From Litchfieldia alkalitelluris (lineage in GTDB: Bacteria > Bacillota > Bacilli > Bacillales > Bacillaceae_L), in NCBI RefSeq assembly GCF_002019645.1, contig NZ_KV917374.1, positions 1,143,452-1,207,451 of the forward strand: a stretch of DNA of 64,000 nucleotides, given 5' to 3'. The notes below the pieces were generated by a model. It did no database searches and was not told where the DNA came from. It was given only the letters and a program-made list of their open reading frames with translations. Positions 35,310 to 41,863 of this stretch are shown piece by piece (within the stretch, counting starts at the first letter, position 1; every line of letters begins with the position of its first letter). The translations under genes were made by a program, and so were the position numbers.

Positions 35310-36104
35310 GTGGAAAGAATGAAAAGAGAGTTATGCTGTCCAGAATGTGTTCCTTCTGGAATGCCAGATGACTTTTGCATTCCAAAGGAGTACTGTCCTG
35401 AAATAATAGACACGCCTAAATACCCATCACCCACAACATGCTTACCAGAAGAACAACAGATAGAGCTTGAAGAGAGAATTGAAGAAGTCAATAATTTATT
35501 ATTAGATTTAGCCTTGTCTAACAGACAAGAAGGACTAGAAGAACAGGATGTGCTTACAAGACAAAATATCCTTGATGGATTAATAGGTATAGAAGTTTCT
35601 GTGAAAATTAATGGATTACAAGATTTCAAAAAAAGAAGAAGGTCAACACGAAGAAAAAAGAAGAAAGGAAAAGGAAGCTGGGTAAAAGGGTGTATAGAGT
35701 TAGTTGGAAGGAATTTCCTTTTATTGCTGGTTAAAGATTCGAAACGAATGATTGTTCCACTTCACCGTATATGCTCAATTAAAAGTGTTGAGACTTCCAT
35801 CCCTCCAATAACTGAACCGCGATTCTTAGAAACAGATCCATGTTTCAGACGATCACTAGCTTTTAACTTTGGAGAGACAGTCAGTTGTTCCCCGGAGTTA
35901 ATTCATATCTTCTATCGAATAGATTTAAAAATCTATTTATTGCAGTTACTTGATAAGAAAATCACTGTAATAACACCTGCTAAAAAAATAACTGGAGTAC
36001 TTGTTGGTAATAGTGAAGAATCGGTTTCATTGTGTATAAAGGAAGATGTTGTTAAAGAACTTTCTATGGATGAGATATTAATAATTAAATATGGTTGTTC
36101 CTAA
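35310..36104 (+). CDS. Lsm-like spore-surface protein downstream of mnxG
   Basis: Protein of 264 aa, not previously named as far as I can tell. Residues 1-45 are Cys/Pro rich (ELCCPECVPSGMPDDFCIP), 50-90 form an acidic helix, and two Lsm-like modules follow: about 95-160, interrupted by a very basic loop (KKRRRSTRRKKKKGKG) and ending IVPLHRICSIKS, and about 205-260 (LLDKKITVITPAKKITGVLV, SMDEILIIKY). The GTG start has AAAGGAG ten bases upstream. It closes the mnx transcript. A structural role next to MnxG on the spore is the simplest inference. Confidence 0.6.
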   Translation: MERMKRELCCPECVPSGMPDDFCIPKEYCPEIIDTPKYPSPTTCLPEEQQIELEERIEEVNNLLLDLALSNRQEGLEEQDVLTRQNILDGLIGIEVSVKINGLQDFKKRRRSTRRKKKKGKGSWVKGCIELVGRNFLLLLVKDSKRMIVPLHRICSIKSVETSIPPITEPRFLETDPCFRRSLAFNFGETVSCSPELIHIFYRIDLKIYLLQLLDKKITVITPAKKITGVLVGNSEESVSLCIKEDVVKELSMDEILIIKYGCS

Positions 36105-36110
36105 GTAATC

Positions 36111-36142
36111 AAAGAGACGGCAGGTGTCGTCTCTTTTGTATT
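36111..36142 (+). terminator. Terminator of the mnx operon
   Basis: AAAGAGACG (36111-36119) pairs with CGTCTCTTT (36128-36136), followed by TGTATTTTT. Confidence 0.85.
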
Positions 36143-36189
36143 TTTAAGGAAAAATATAAAAATCTTTGAGTACTCTTTGAACGTGGAAT

Positions 36190-36262
36190 ATTGATAAATG
36201 TTAAAAGTGGACAATAAACTAGGTGAAGTGGTTGATAAAAACCCAAAAGTGGACAATAAATT
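36190..36262. repeat. Short array of the 20-21 bp GATAAA repeat
   Basis: Four copies with GATAAA/AATAAA at 36193, 36213, 36234 and 36255, based on AAAAGTGGACAATAAA and AAGTGGTTGATAAA. It belongs to the same family as the arrays at 12.9 and 25.9 kb. The remaining 200 bp to 36463 is AT-rich with nothing else recognised. Confidence 0.7.
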
Positions 36263-36462
36263 TTTATAAGAGGCTAATATTTTTGATAGACACCTTGGAA
36301 AAGCTTACATTATAAGCGTTAAACACCAATTCTTATCAAACTCAAATGATAATTTATCAAAAAGCCGATCTAACATTTAAAAGTAACCGATTTACGAGTA
36401 TTTAAACTACTTCTTCCAAAATTAGAATCTATAAATTAAACACCATCTATAAAAAAGGGATC

Positions 36463-36504
36463 AAAAAAGGAAACATGAATTGCCTCAATTTTCATGTTTC
36501 CTTA
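36463..36504 (-). terminator. Terminator of the His/Cys-rich coat-like genes
   Basis: On the minus strand GGAAACATGAA pairs with TTCATGTTTCC and leads into six T. Confidence 0.85.
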
Positions 36505-36561
36505 TTATGTGGTTGCTTACCTATTCATCTAACACTTAAAATGGTAATTCCGTCTTTCTAG

Positions 36562-36753
36562 TTAGCAGCAAAAGTGTCTAAAATGATGGGATCTGTGACT
36601 TACGTGACTCCGACAACAACCATTGAAGTGAAATTGATGTGAGAAATGTGAATCGAAACGATTGCAGCAATGACTTCTAAAGTGAAAATTACAACACGAG
36701 TTGGAGTGATTATGTTGACACCCACATGATTTCATCTTACGGCAACAACACAT
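36562..36753 (-). CDS. Cys/His-rich small protein (coat-like)
   Basis: Protein of 63 aa beginning MCCCRKMKSCGCQHNHSNS and continuing with repeated His, Cys, Ser and Phe (about a dozen Cys and as many His). There is no signal peptide. Such composition suggests metal binding and disulfide cross-linking, as in spore coat proteins. Start 36753 lies 10 bases after AAAGGAGG; an earlier in-frame ATG within the upstream gene has no support. It follows the next gene on the same strand by 35 bp, so both are likely one transcript. No named family recognised. Confidence 0.6.
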   Translation of the reverse strand: MCCCRKMKSCGCQHNHSNSCCNFHFRSHCCNRFDSHFSHQFHFNGCCRSHVSHRSHHFRHFCC

Positions 36754-36788
36754 AACATGCTCACCTCCTTTCATGCGGAAAAGAGAGA

Positions 36789-37361
36789 TTAGCAACAGTC
36801 GCAGTCATCGTGTTCGCGATATTTAATAGATTTAATAGAATTAAAACGAATAATTCGGAATTCCTTTTTAGGACATTTCTTTTTTCTACGATTTTTTTTA
36901 CCTTTTTGTTTTTTGTTTATTTGTAGTTCTAAAAAGTCTGAGCCAACAGAACATACAGTACCTCTTACTTCTTTGGTTGTTCCTTCACAGTCGGTCTCTA
37001 CTTTTATCTCACACCCTTTAAATTGATGTAACCGGAAGCCAAACCCTCCATCTAGTCCTGCGAGACGAAATCGGAAGCGGTTATCACAAAGACAGCGGTG
37101 ATCAAAATGATCATCACGTAGACAACCACAAGGGTGGAAAAAGTGCTCATCAACAACAAAGCGACGATCAAATATAATAGGATGCTCACATTTATTAACA
37201 TGATGTTGTTTTCCACAATTAGCACAAAAGTGACCAAAATTGTTTTCATGGTGATGGTGATCATGATGTTTATGACAATCACAATCATAATGTTCTTGAC
37301 TTAATTTCGTATGACCACTATGGAAATTGTTAAACATATTCATTTGTCCAAAATGATTCAT
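36789..37361 (-). CDS. His-rich protein with Lsm-like domain (coat-like)
   Basis: Protein of 190 aa. Residues 20-95 are rich in His and Cys (CDCHKHHDHHHHENN, then CANCGKQHH), a likely metal-binding region. Residues 110-190 form an Lsm-like module (CEIKVETDCEG, GSDFLELQIN, a basic loop KKQKGKKNRRKKK, FRIIRFNSIKSIKY). The basic loop inserted between strands parallels the protein encoded at 35310. AGGAGG lies before the ATG and a sigma-E/K type -10 lies 60 bp upstream. A spore-surface metal-binding role is inferred from context. Confidence 0.65.
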   Translation of the reverse strand: MNHFGQMNMFNNFHSGHTKLSQEHYDCDCHKHHDHHHHENNFGHFCANCGKQHHVNKCEHPIIFDRRFVVDEHFFHPCGCLRDDHFDHRCLCDNRFRFRLAGLDGGFGFRLHQFKGCEIKVETDCEGTTKEVRGTVCSVGSDFLELQINKKQKGKKNRRKKKCPKKEFRIIRFNSIKSIKYREHDDCDCC

Positions 37362-37420
37362 GAAGACGTCCTCCTAACTTTTAGTTATTTAACACTTAAA
37401 TTAGCAAACAGTGTTTGTAC

Positions 37421-37429
37421 TATACTATG
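37421..37429 (-). promoter_or_regulatory. Mother-cell sigma (E/K) -10 element
   Basis: On the minus strand CATAGTATA matches CATANNNTA at every fixed position, about 60 bp before the His-rich coat-like gene. The -35 is not clear. Confidence 0.5.
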
Positions 37430-37544
37430 AGGATGTATAAAAATTGCTTGAACGAATGACTAAGAAAAGGTAAAATCCGCAAATCACGGATACCCAAAAA
37501 AGAGTCCACTTCATAAACTAGATAAAAAAGTGGAGGATTAGATA

Positions 37545-37952
37545 ATGAAACAGATATTACTATCGTTGGGATTATGCCTTTTATTAATCGGCTGTTCCTC
37601 TCAGCCACATACCCCGAAAATGGAGGATCTACAAAAAGAACTTATTGATGTTACGCTTAAGATTAATCCTTCTGGAAGTACAGGTACTGTCCTAGAAGTT
37701 TATTTAAACCAAGAAGGTGACGAAGTAAACGATGCAGAGGTAATGGTTGATTTGTGGCAAACAGGAAAAAAGGCTGAAATGACGACTGTTAAAGCTTCGC
37801 ATCTAGGTAAGGGTATTTATGAGGTCCTACTGCCAATTGGCGAAATACAGCCCTATGAAGGGGTATACCATGTCACCTCTCGAGGACAGCATGTGATGGA
37901 TGGTTTTAGCATCACTTTCAAAGAAGGTGAGCCAGTTGTTAATGAACGGTAA
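37545..37952 (+). CDS. YtkA-like lipoprotein
   Basis: Lipoprotein of 135 aa with lipobox LIGC (Cys near residue 17) and a single immunoglobulin-like YtkA domain (EVMVDLWQTGKKAEM, GIYEVLLPIGEIQPYEGVYHV). YtkA-like proteins are commonly linked to copper handling and cytochrome oxidase assembly. It overlaps the SCO1-type gene by 11 bp, and both lie next to a multicopper oxidase, so a copper-delivery role on the outside of the membrane is plausible. GGAGG supports the start. Confidence 0.75.
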   Translation: MKQILLSLGLCLLLIGCSSQPHTPKMEDLQKELIDVTLKINPSGSTGTVLEVYLNQEGDEVNDAEVMVDLWQTGKKAEMTTVKASHLGKGIYEVLLPIGEIQPYEGVYHVTSRGQHVMDGFSITFKEGEPVVNER

Positions 37953-38544
37953 GAAATTTTTATTCATGTTTGCCACTTTTGTGGTTTTCCTTGGTTTGGT
38001 CACCTCTTATTGGCTGTGGCCAAAGTCAGAACAACTTCCGGTATTAGAACGCTTATCACCCTTTGTGTTATTAGATCAAGATGGAAATGAATATCGCTCC
38101 AATAATGGCAAGATAAAATTAGTGACATTTTATTATATAAACTGTCCTGATGTATGTCCTTTAACAATGTATGATTTGAAAGTCATCCAGGATCAGTTAA
38201 AAAAAGAAGGTTTGAATGGGACGGAAGTTGAGTTAATAGCCATTACTTTAGATCCAGAAAATGATACATTAGATCGTATTCGTAAATATGCTGGTGCGTT
38301 CAATACGGATAATGAGGGGTGGAAATTCCTTAGAGGAAATAGTGAGGAAACAGAGGAAATTACGAATATGTACCATATGAAGTATCAAAAGCTTAGAGAC
38401 GATTTTATCGCACATAACACCACCATGTATTTAGTAGATAGTAAGGAACAAATTAGAGCTTTGTATAATATGGCAAACCAATCCCAACCTGTTGACAGAG
38501 ATAATATTTTAGGGGCAATAAGGCAACTATCTAAGGAAAAATAA
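37942..38544 (+). CDS. SCO1/SenC-family copper chaperone
   Basis: Membrane-anchored thioredoxin-fold protein of 200 aa: one N-terminal helix (about residues 5-25), then the SCO fold with the copper-binding CPDVC motif near residue 75 (in FYYINCPDVCP) and the third ligand histidine in HNTTMYLVD near 162. SCO proteins insert copper into oxidases or act as thiol-disulfide reductants. SCO-like MnxC is known from mnx operons of Mn-oxidising Bacillus; this gene lies downstream of mnxG, so it may be its counterpart. Start 37942 is within the end of the YtkA-like gene. Confidence 0.85.
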   Translation: MNGKKFLFMFATFVVFLGLVTSYWLWPKSEQLPVLERLSPFVLLDQDGNEYRSNNGKIKLVTFYYINCPDVCPLTMYDLKVIQDQLKKEGLNGTEVELIAITLDPENDTLDRIRKYAGAFNTDNEGWKFLRGNSEETEEITNMYHMKYQKLRDDFIAHNTTMYLVDSKEQIRALYNMANQSQPVDRDNILGAIRQLSKEK

Positions 38545-38648
38545 AATAACAAGGAAAATCAGATAAAAGGATTATACAACACGGCAACTACAAAAAGTGC
38601 AGTGGACAGGGACCAATTTAATTGATATCAAAAGTTTAGTTTTGAAGA

Positions 38649-38690
38649 AAAAAATGATGTGCCCTTGTTAAGGGACATCATTTTTAATTT
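38649..38690. terminator. Bidirectional terminator
   Basis: AAAATGATGT-CCCTT pairs with AAGGG-ACATCATTTTT between two converging genes, with T/A runs on both sides. Confidence 0.85.
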
Positions 38691-38695
38691 GATTT

Positions 38696-39169
38696 CTAAT
38701 ATTCCTCGTGATCTAAGTCTACAGGTCGATACAAATCCTCGTCATATTTGGTAGGATCTTTCTCGAAGAAGGTCTTTTCTTTGACTTCAATCCACTTTAT
38801 AGAATGGAACGGAATAAATCTTGTTATCGTTTTTTTCATGAATTGCTTTTCTTCACATTTAGGATTCTTTGGCGCCTTCTTAAATAATTTTATTATCTCA
38901 ACTTCCACAAAATCTTTACCAACGTCAACAATGGTAGCTAGGAATTTTTCTTCAATGTGCCCACAACATACTTCAAAAATTGCTCGTTCACCAATTAATT
39001 CTCTTAGGCTTATGCCAAGGCTTCCAAGTACTGGGGTTAATGGACGAAATTGCTCGAAACAGGTTTCGTGATCATTTACTGGTTGATGGGACTGACAATG
39101 ACAATTATTAAAGGAATGCTTACGACGAACTTGATGATTATGACAGCCGCAGAAATGATGATTGTTCAT
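38696..39169 (-). CDS. His/Cys-rich Lsm-like protein
   Basis: Protein of 157 aa: a His/Cys-rich N-terminus (MNNHHFCGCHNHQ, then CHCQSHQP) and an Lsm-like module at about residues 55-135 (LIGERAIFEVCCGHIEEKFL, GKDFVEVEII, ITRFIPFHSIKWI). The module is very close to that of the protein encoded at 39426 (AVFEVCSRHHQNEKFLGTI, RFIPFSSLVAI). AAGGAGGAG lies eight bases before ATG 39169; an in-frame codon 27 bp earlier is unsupported. No named family; spore-surface role inferred from neighbours. Confidence 0.62.
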   Translation of the reverse strand: MNNHHFCGCHNHQVRRKHSFNNCHCQSHQPVNDHETCFEQFRPLTPVLGSLGISLRELIGERAIFEVCCGHIEEKFLATIVDVGKDFVEVEIIKLFKKAPKNPKCEEKQFMKKTITRFIPFHSIKWIEVKEKTFFEKDPTKYDEDLYRPVDLDHEEY

Positions 39170-39269
39170 GATTAAACTCCTCCTTATTTTTTTCATGCTA
39201 ATAGCCTCTTGAATGGGGATTTTGCATGTTTGTACTTATAGTGTATTCTTGGTTACTATTTTTGGTTGA

Positions 39270-39295
39270 ACACTTGTCCTGTATATATGAAAATG
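39270..39295 (-). promoter_or_regulatory. Shared upstream block, copy 1
   Basis: On the minus strand GGACAAGTGTTCAACCAAAA lies about 100 bp before the 157-aa gene. An almost identical block (GGACAAACGTTCAACCAAAA) precedes the 284-aa gene. Downstream, AATACACTA (8 of 9 to CATANNNTA) may be the -10. It may be a duplicated promoter region or a regulator site. The rest of 39170-39425 shows nothing more. Confidence 0.45.
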
Positions 39296-39425
39296 TGTTT
39301 ATTTACTAGATAGAAAGAAGGTGGCAAATGGGAGGAGGAACCTAGTGAACTGGAAATAGATTGGTGCCCTAGTGCAAGTTATACTAAGGCACATTCGTCT
39401 TTAGAGATACTAGAATAAAGGTTAA

Positions 39426-40280
39426 CTAATCTACTTCATTTGTTGCTTCTCCCCATTTTAAACCATCTATTTTATCGCAATCGAATGTGGTAACCGTATT
39501 ATTATCATAAAAATTAGCAACATTCTTGTGAGAATTTAAGTTTAAAAAACGCACAACATCAATCATTTGCCCGTTTACAAAGAGCTGTTGCACTGGTGAG
39601 TTTTCAGGGACTGATTGAAGAAATTTATTAATTGTACCGTAATTGCTACTTAAACATTCATTAAGTTCACCTTTAAGAAGGCTTTCAAGGAGAAGATTCA
39701 ACTGTTCAGATAATAGCTGTTGTTCTTTTTGTAGGTTATTTATTAACTCTGACAGATCCTCGGTCTTTTCTTTCTGTGAGGATTGCTGATTATAAAGTCT
39801 TTTTATATGGCTGGAAAGTTTTTCGTTGATTTCGATTTGTTCATTTAGTATCGGTAGAAGGAATGATGGAGCTTGATTGCTTCCTAGTTTGAAGAGGTGG
39901 TCAGCAACCTCATGGCTTTCGGTAAAGTCTTCTTGAGTGAACTTTTGCCCTTTTATTCTAATAGCAACTAAGGATGAAAACGGAATAAATCTAATCGTTT
40001 TATTCTGTCTAAAACCCTGTTCCTTTTTTTTGAATTCTTCGTTTTTTACATTCATTTGTACTGCTATATAGTTACTTCCAACACCAGCAATAGTTCCCAA
40101 AAACTTTTCATTCTGATGATGCCTTGAACAAACCTCAAAAACCGCTTGATGGTATATGAACTTGCTTAAGTTTACTGAGAGGTTTCTTTGAGATAAGGAT
40201 TGGTGCATCATCTCTGCTTTTAATCGTCTACAACAGTGATTTTTCATCTTTCCACACATACAAAAGTGGAGATTATTCAA
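39426..40280 (-). CDS. Lsm-like, coiled-coil and C-terminal ~55-aa domain protein
   Basis: Protein of 284 aa with three parts. A Cys-rich start (MNNLHFCMCGKMKNHCC) leads to an Lsm-like module (about 40-115). A coiled coil follows (about 145-215, with QKEKTEDLSELINNLQKEQ). The C-terminal domain (about 228-282) runs from VPENSPVQQLFVNGQMIDVV to FDCDKIDGLKWGE. That last domain is the one found alone in three small proteins nearby and at the end of the 404-aa protein. GAGGAACTC precedes the start. No known family; likely structural spore-surface protein. Confidence 0.62.
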   Translation of the reverse strand: MNNLHFCMCGKMKNHCCRRLKAEMMHQSLSQRNLSVNLSKFIYHQAVFEVCSRHHQNEKFLGTIAGVGSNYIAVQMNVKNEEFKKKEQGFRQNKTIRFIPFSSLVAIRIKGQKFTQEDFTESHEVADHLFKLGSNQAPSFLLPILNEQIEINEKLSSHIKRLYNQQSSQKEKTEDLSELINNLQKEQQLLSEQLNLLLESLLKGELNECLSSNYGTINKFLQSVPENSPVQQLFVNGQMIDVVRFLNLNSHKNVANFYDNNTVTTFDCDKIDGLKWGEATNEVD

Positions 40281-40349
40281 ATGAGTTCCTCCTTTTTTCC
40301 ATTGATAATTTTAGTGTTTCATAAGAATACTTACAATCTATTCTATAGT

Positions 40350-40385
40350 TGTCTTTTTGGTTGAACGTTTGTCCGTACAATGGAA
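40350..40385 (-). promoter_or_regulatory. Shared upstream block, copy 2, with -10 TATAGAATA
   Basis: On the minus strand GGACAAACGTTCAACCAAAA is followed 7 bases later by TATAGAATA, which matches CATANNNTA at 8 of 9 positions. It lies about 70-100 bp before the 284-aa gene. Confidence 0.45.
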
Positions 40386-40455
40386 AATGTGTTCTTTCTA
40401 AAAATAGGGCTTGGCTAAGTCCATGTAACTGGTTAACTGTCCATACGGCTTTTGA

Positions 40456-40464
40456 CATATGATA
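40456..40464 (+). promoter_or_regulatory. Mother-cell sigma -10 element for the 79-aa gene
   Basis: CATATGATA matches CATANNNTA exactly, 58 bp before the gene. An AC dinucleotide 18 bp upstream could be the sigma-K -35. A second partial match, CATCGTATA, lies closer but would put the start of transcription in the RBS. Confidence 0.45.
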
Positions 40465-40522
40465 ATAAACTATATATTACATCGGACACCTATAGCATCG
40501 TATAGAAGGGAGAGGAAATTAA

Positions 40523-40762
40523 ATGACTCTTGGTAATACAGGAAAATCAGCTATATTGCAAATGTTAATAAAGTTACCACCAAATTATCCTGTTGGGATG
40601 GTATTTTTAAACGGTGAGGAAGTGCCTGTTTTTCTATTCTCAAATGTAAATCCAGAAACCGGAATCGCCTATTTTATTGACGAGGAAGGACAGACATTGA
40701 TGATGGATGTATCATCTATAGATGGAATAGCCTTTGGCGACACCGAAGATGAAGAGTGTTAA
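40523..40762 (+). CDS. Small protein consisting of the ~55-aa domain (79 aa)
   Basis: Protein of 79 aa made almost entirely of the local domain: LPPNYPVGMVFLNGEEVPVF, then YFIDEEGQTLMMDVSSIDGI and an acidic end. The pattern (P-x-hydrophobic-NG-x-x-V-x-x-F ... YF-D-D ... I-DGI/V-x-F/W-G) is the same as in the four related proteins nearby. AGGGAGAGG supports the start. No signal peptide, no named family; expected on the spore surface because of context and the CATANNNTA element. Confidence 0.65.
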   Translation: MTLGNTGKSAILQMLIKLPPNYPVGMVFLNGEEVPVFLFSNVNPETGIAYFIDEEGQTLMMDVSSIDGIAFGDTEDEEC

Positions 40763-40931
40763 TTGAAAGTGATAATCTAATTATTTTCTTATAGTAACAG
40801 AGTTTACGGGGAGAGTAAGGAAACAAAAACCATCTGATCATACTAATATATTTGTCTAGGGACCAATAAACCCTAGCAAAAGCCTTTTTTAAAATTAATA
40901 GATAGAAGTCCATGCTTTTAATCGTAAGCAA

Positions 40932-40964
40932 CATATATTGTATTATCTCTGAAAAAGACAGAGA
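40932..40964 (+). promoter_or_regulatory. CATANNNTG element and 5'-UTR hairpin, copy 1
   Basis: CATATATTG (40932-40940, 8 of 9) is followed by TATTATCTCTG and CAGAGA (40959-40964), giving a TCTCTG/CAGAGA hairpin in the leader of the 89-aa gene. The same arrangement precedes the 102-aa gene. Confidence 0.45.
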
Positions 40965-40989
40965 AAATTTTACGAAAGAAGGAATTAGT

Positions 40990-41259
40990 ATGTCAGACTA
41001 TTGTGAAAGAGACGATCGTGATCGTAAACGTGGAAGAGGAGTCGACGATTTATTAGCTAGAATGGCTCCAACTCAAATGGGAACTGTATTCTTAAATGGG
41101 TTAGCAGTACCCGTATTTAGCTTCTCAAACTCAAACCCAGGAACGGGTCTTGCCTATTTTACTGACGACGCAGGAAATGTTATTGTAATTGACCCAGAGC
41201 GAATTGATGGAATCTCATTCGCGCCTGCAGAAGCAGAAGAAGAAGAAGAAGAAGAGTAA
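40990..41259 (+). CDS. Small ~55-aa-domain protein (89 aa)
   Basis: Protein of 89 aa: a basic/acidic N-terminus (MSDYCERDDRDRKRGRG), the local domain (MAPTQMGTVFLNGLAVPVFS, then YFTDDAGNVIVIDPERIDGI) and a run of Glu at the end. It is about 80% identical to the 102-aa protein encoded next, a recent duplicate with its leader sequence. AAGGAA lies upstream of ATG 40990; upstream codons in the same frame cover the untranslated leader. Function unknown. Confidence 0.65.
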   Translation: MSDYCERDDRDRKRGRGVDDLLARMAPTQMGTVFLNGLAVPVFSFSNSNPGTGLAYFTDDAGNVIVIDPERIDGISFAPAEAEEEEEEE

Positions 41260-41262
41260 TAA

Positions 41263-41306
41263 GGAAATGGAGGGAATACGCATAAAACGTATTCCCTCCA
41301 TTTTAG
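41263..41306 (+). terminator. Terminator after the 89-aa gene
   Basis: AAATGGAGGGAATACG pairs perfectly with CGTATTCCCTCCATTT, followed by T. Confidence 0.9.
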
Positions 41307-41453
41307 TTTACCGGCGGAACGTCTAGAGAAAGGACGTGGTCCTACGAATTAGTCTAGTAGTTGTTAATAAGTTAAGTACATACTTCTTAAAATCTAGTAA
41401 TTAGCCCCTTTATAAAAAAATAGATTATAGTCCAAGCCATTTATTAAAATTAA

Positions 41454-41484
41454 CATAAGTTATATTATCTCTGAAAAACAGAGA
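41454..41484 (+). promoter_or_regulatory. CATANNNTA element and 5'-UTR hairpin, copy 2
   Basis: CATAAGTTA (41454-41462) matches the mother-cell -10 exactly. TCTCTG (41468-41473) and CAGAGA (41479-41484) form a leader hairpin, as in front of the 89-aa gene. Confidence 0.5.
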
Positions 41485-41510
41485 AATATTAAAAAGAAAG
41501 AGGTAATTTG

Positions 41511-41819
41511 ATGTCAAACTATTATGACAGAGATCGTTGTCCACAGGATCATGACAAAGATCGAGGCAAAGGTAGAGGAAGAGGTGTTGATGCTTTACTA
41601 GGTAGAATGGCTCCGACTCAAATGGGAACTGTGTTTTTAAATGGGGTAGCGGTGCCAGTATTCAGCTTCTCTAACACAAACCCAGCTGCAGGTCTTGCAT
41701 ACTTCACAGATGATGCAGGAAATGTCATTGTATTAGAACCTGAAAAAATCGATGGTATTTCATTCGCACCAGCAGACGTGGAAGAAGCAGAAGAAGCAGA
41801 AGAAGCAGACGAAGAATAA
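41511..41819 (+). CDS. Small ~55-aa-domain protein (102 aa)
   Basis: Protein of 102 aa: hydrophilic N-terminus with Asp/Arg/Lys/Gly (DKDRGKGRGRG), the local domain (MAPTQMGTVFLNGVAVPVFS, then YFTDDAGNVIVLEPEKIDGI) and a Glu/Ala-rich tail. It is the closest relative of the 89-aa protein. AAAGAGGT precedes ATG 41511. No named family; probably a component of a proteinaceous spore layer. Confidence 0.65.
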   Translation: MSNYYDRDRCPQDHDKDRGKGRGRGVDALLGRMAPTQMGTVFLNGVAVPVFSFSNTNPAAGLAYFTDDAGNVIVLEPEKIDGISFAPADVEEAEEAEEADEE

Positions 41820-41825
41820 TCTAAA

Positions 41826-41862
41826 AAGGAGGAATGCCCTACATTGTAGGGCATTCCCTTCC
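41826..41862. terminator. Convergent terminator
   Basis: GGAATGCCCTACA pairs with TGTAGGGCATTCC between two converging genes. Confidence 0.8.
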
Positions 41863-41863
41863 C

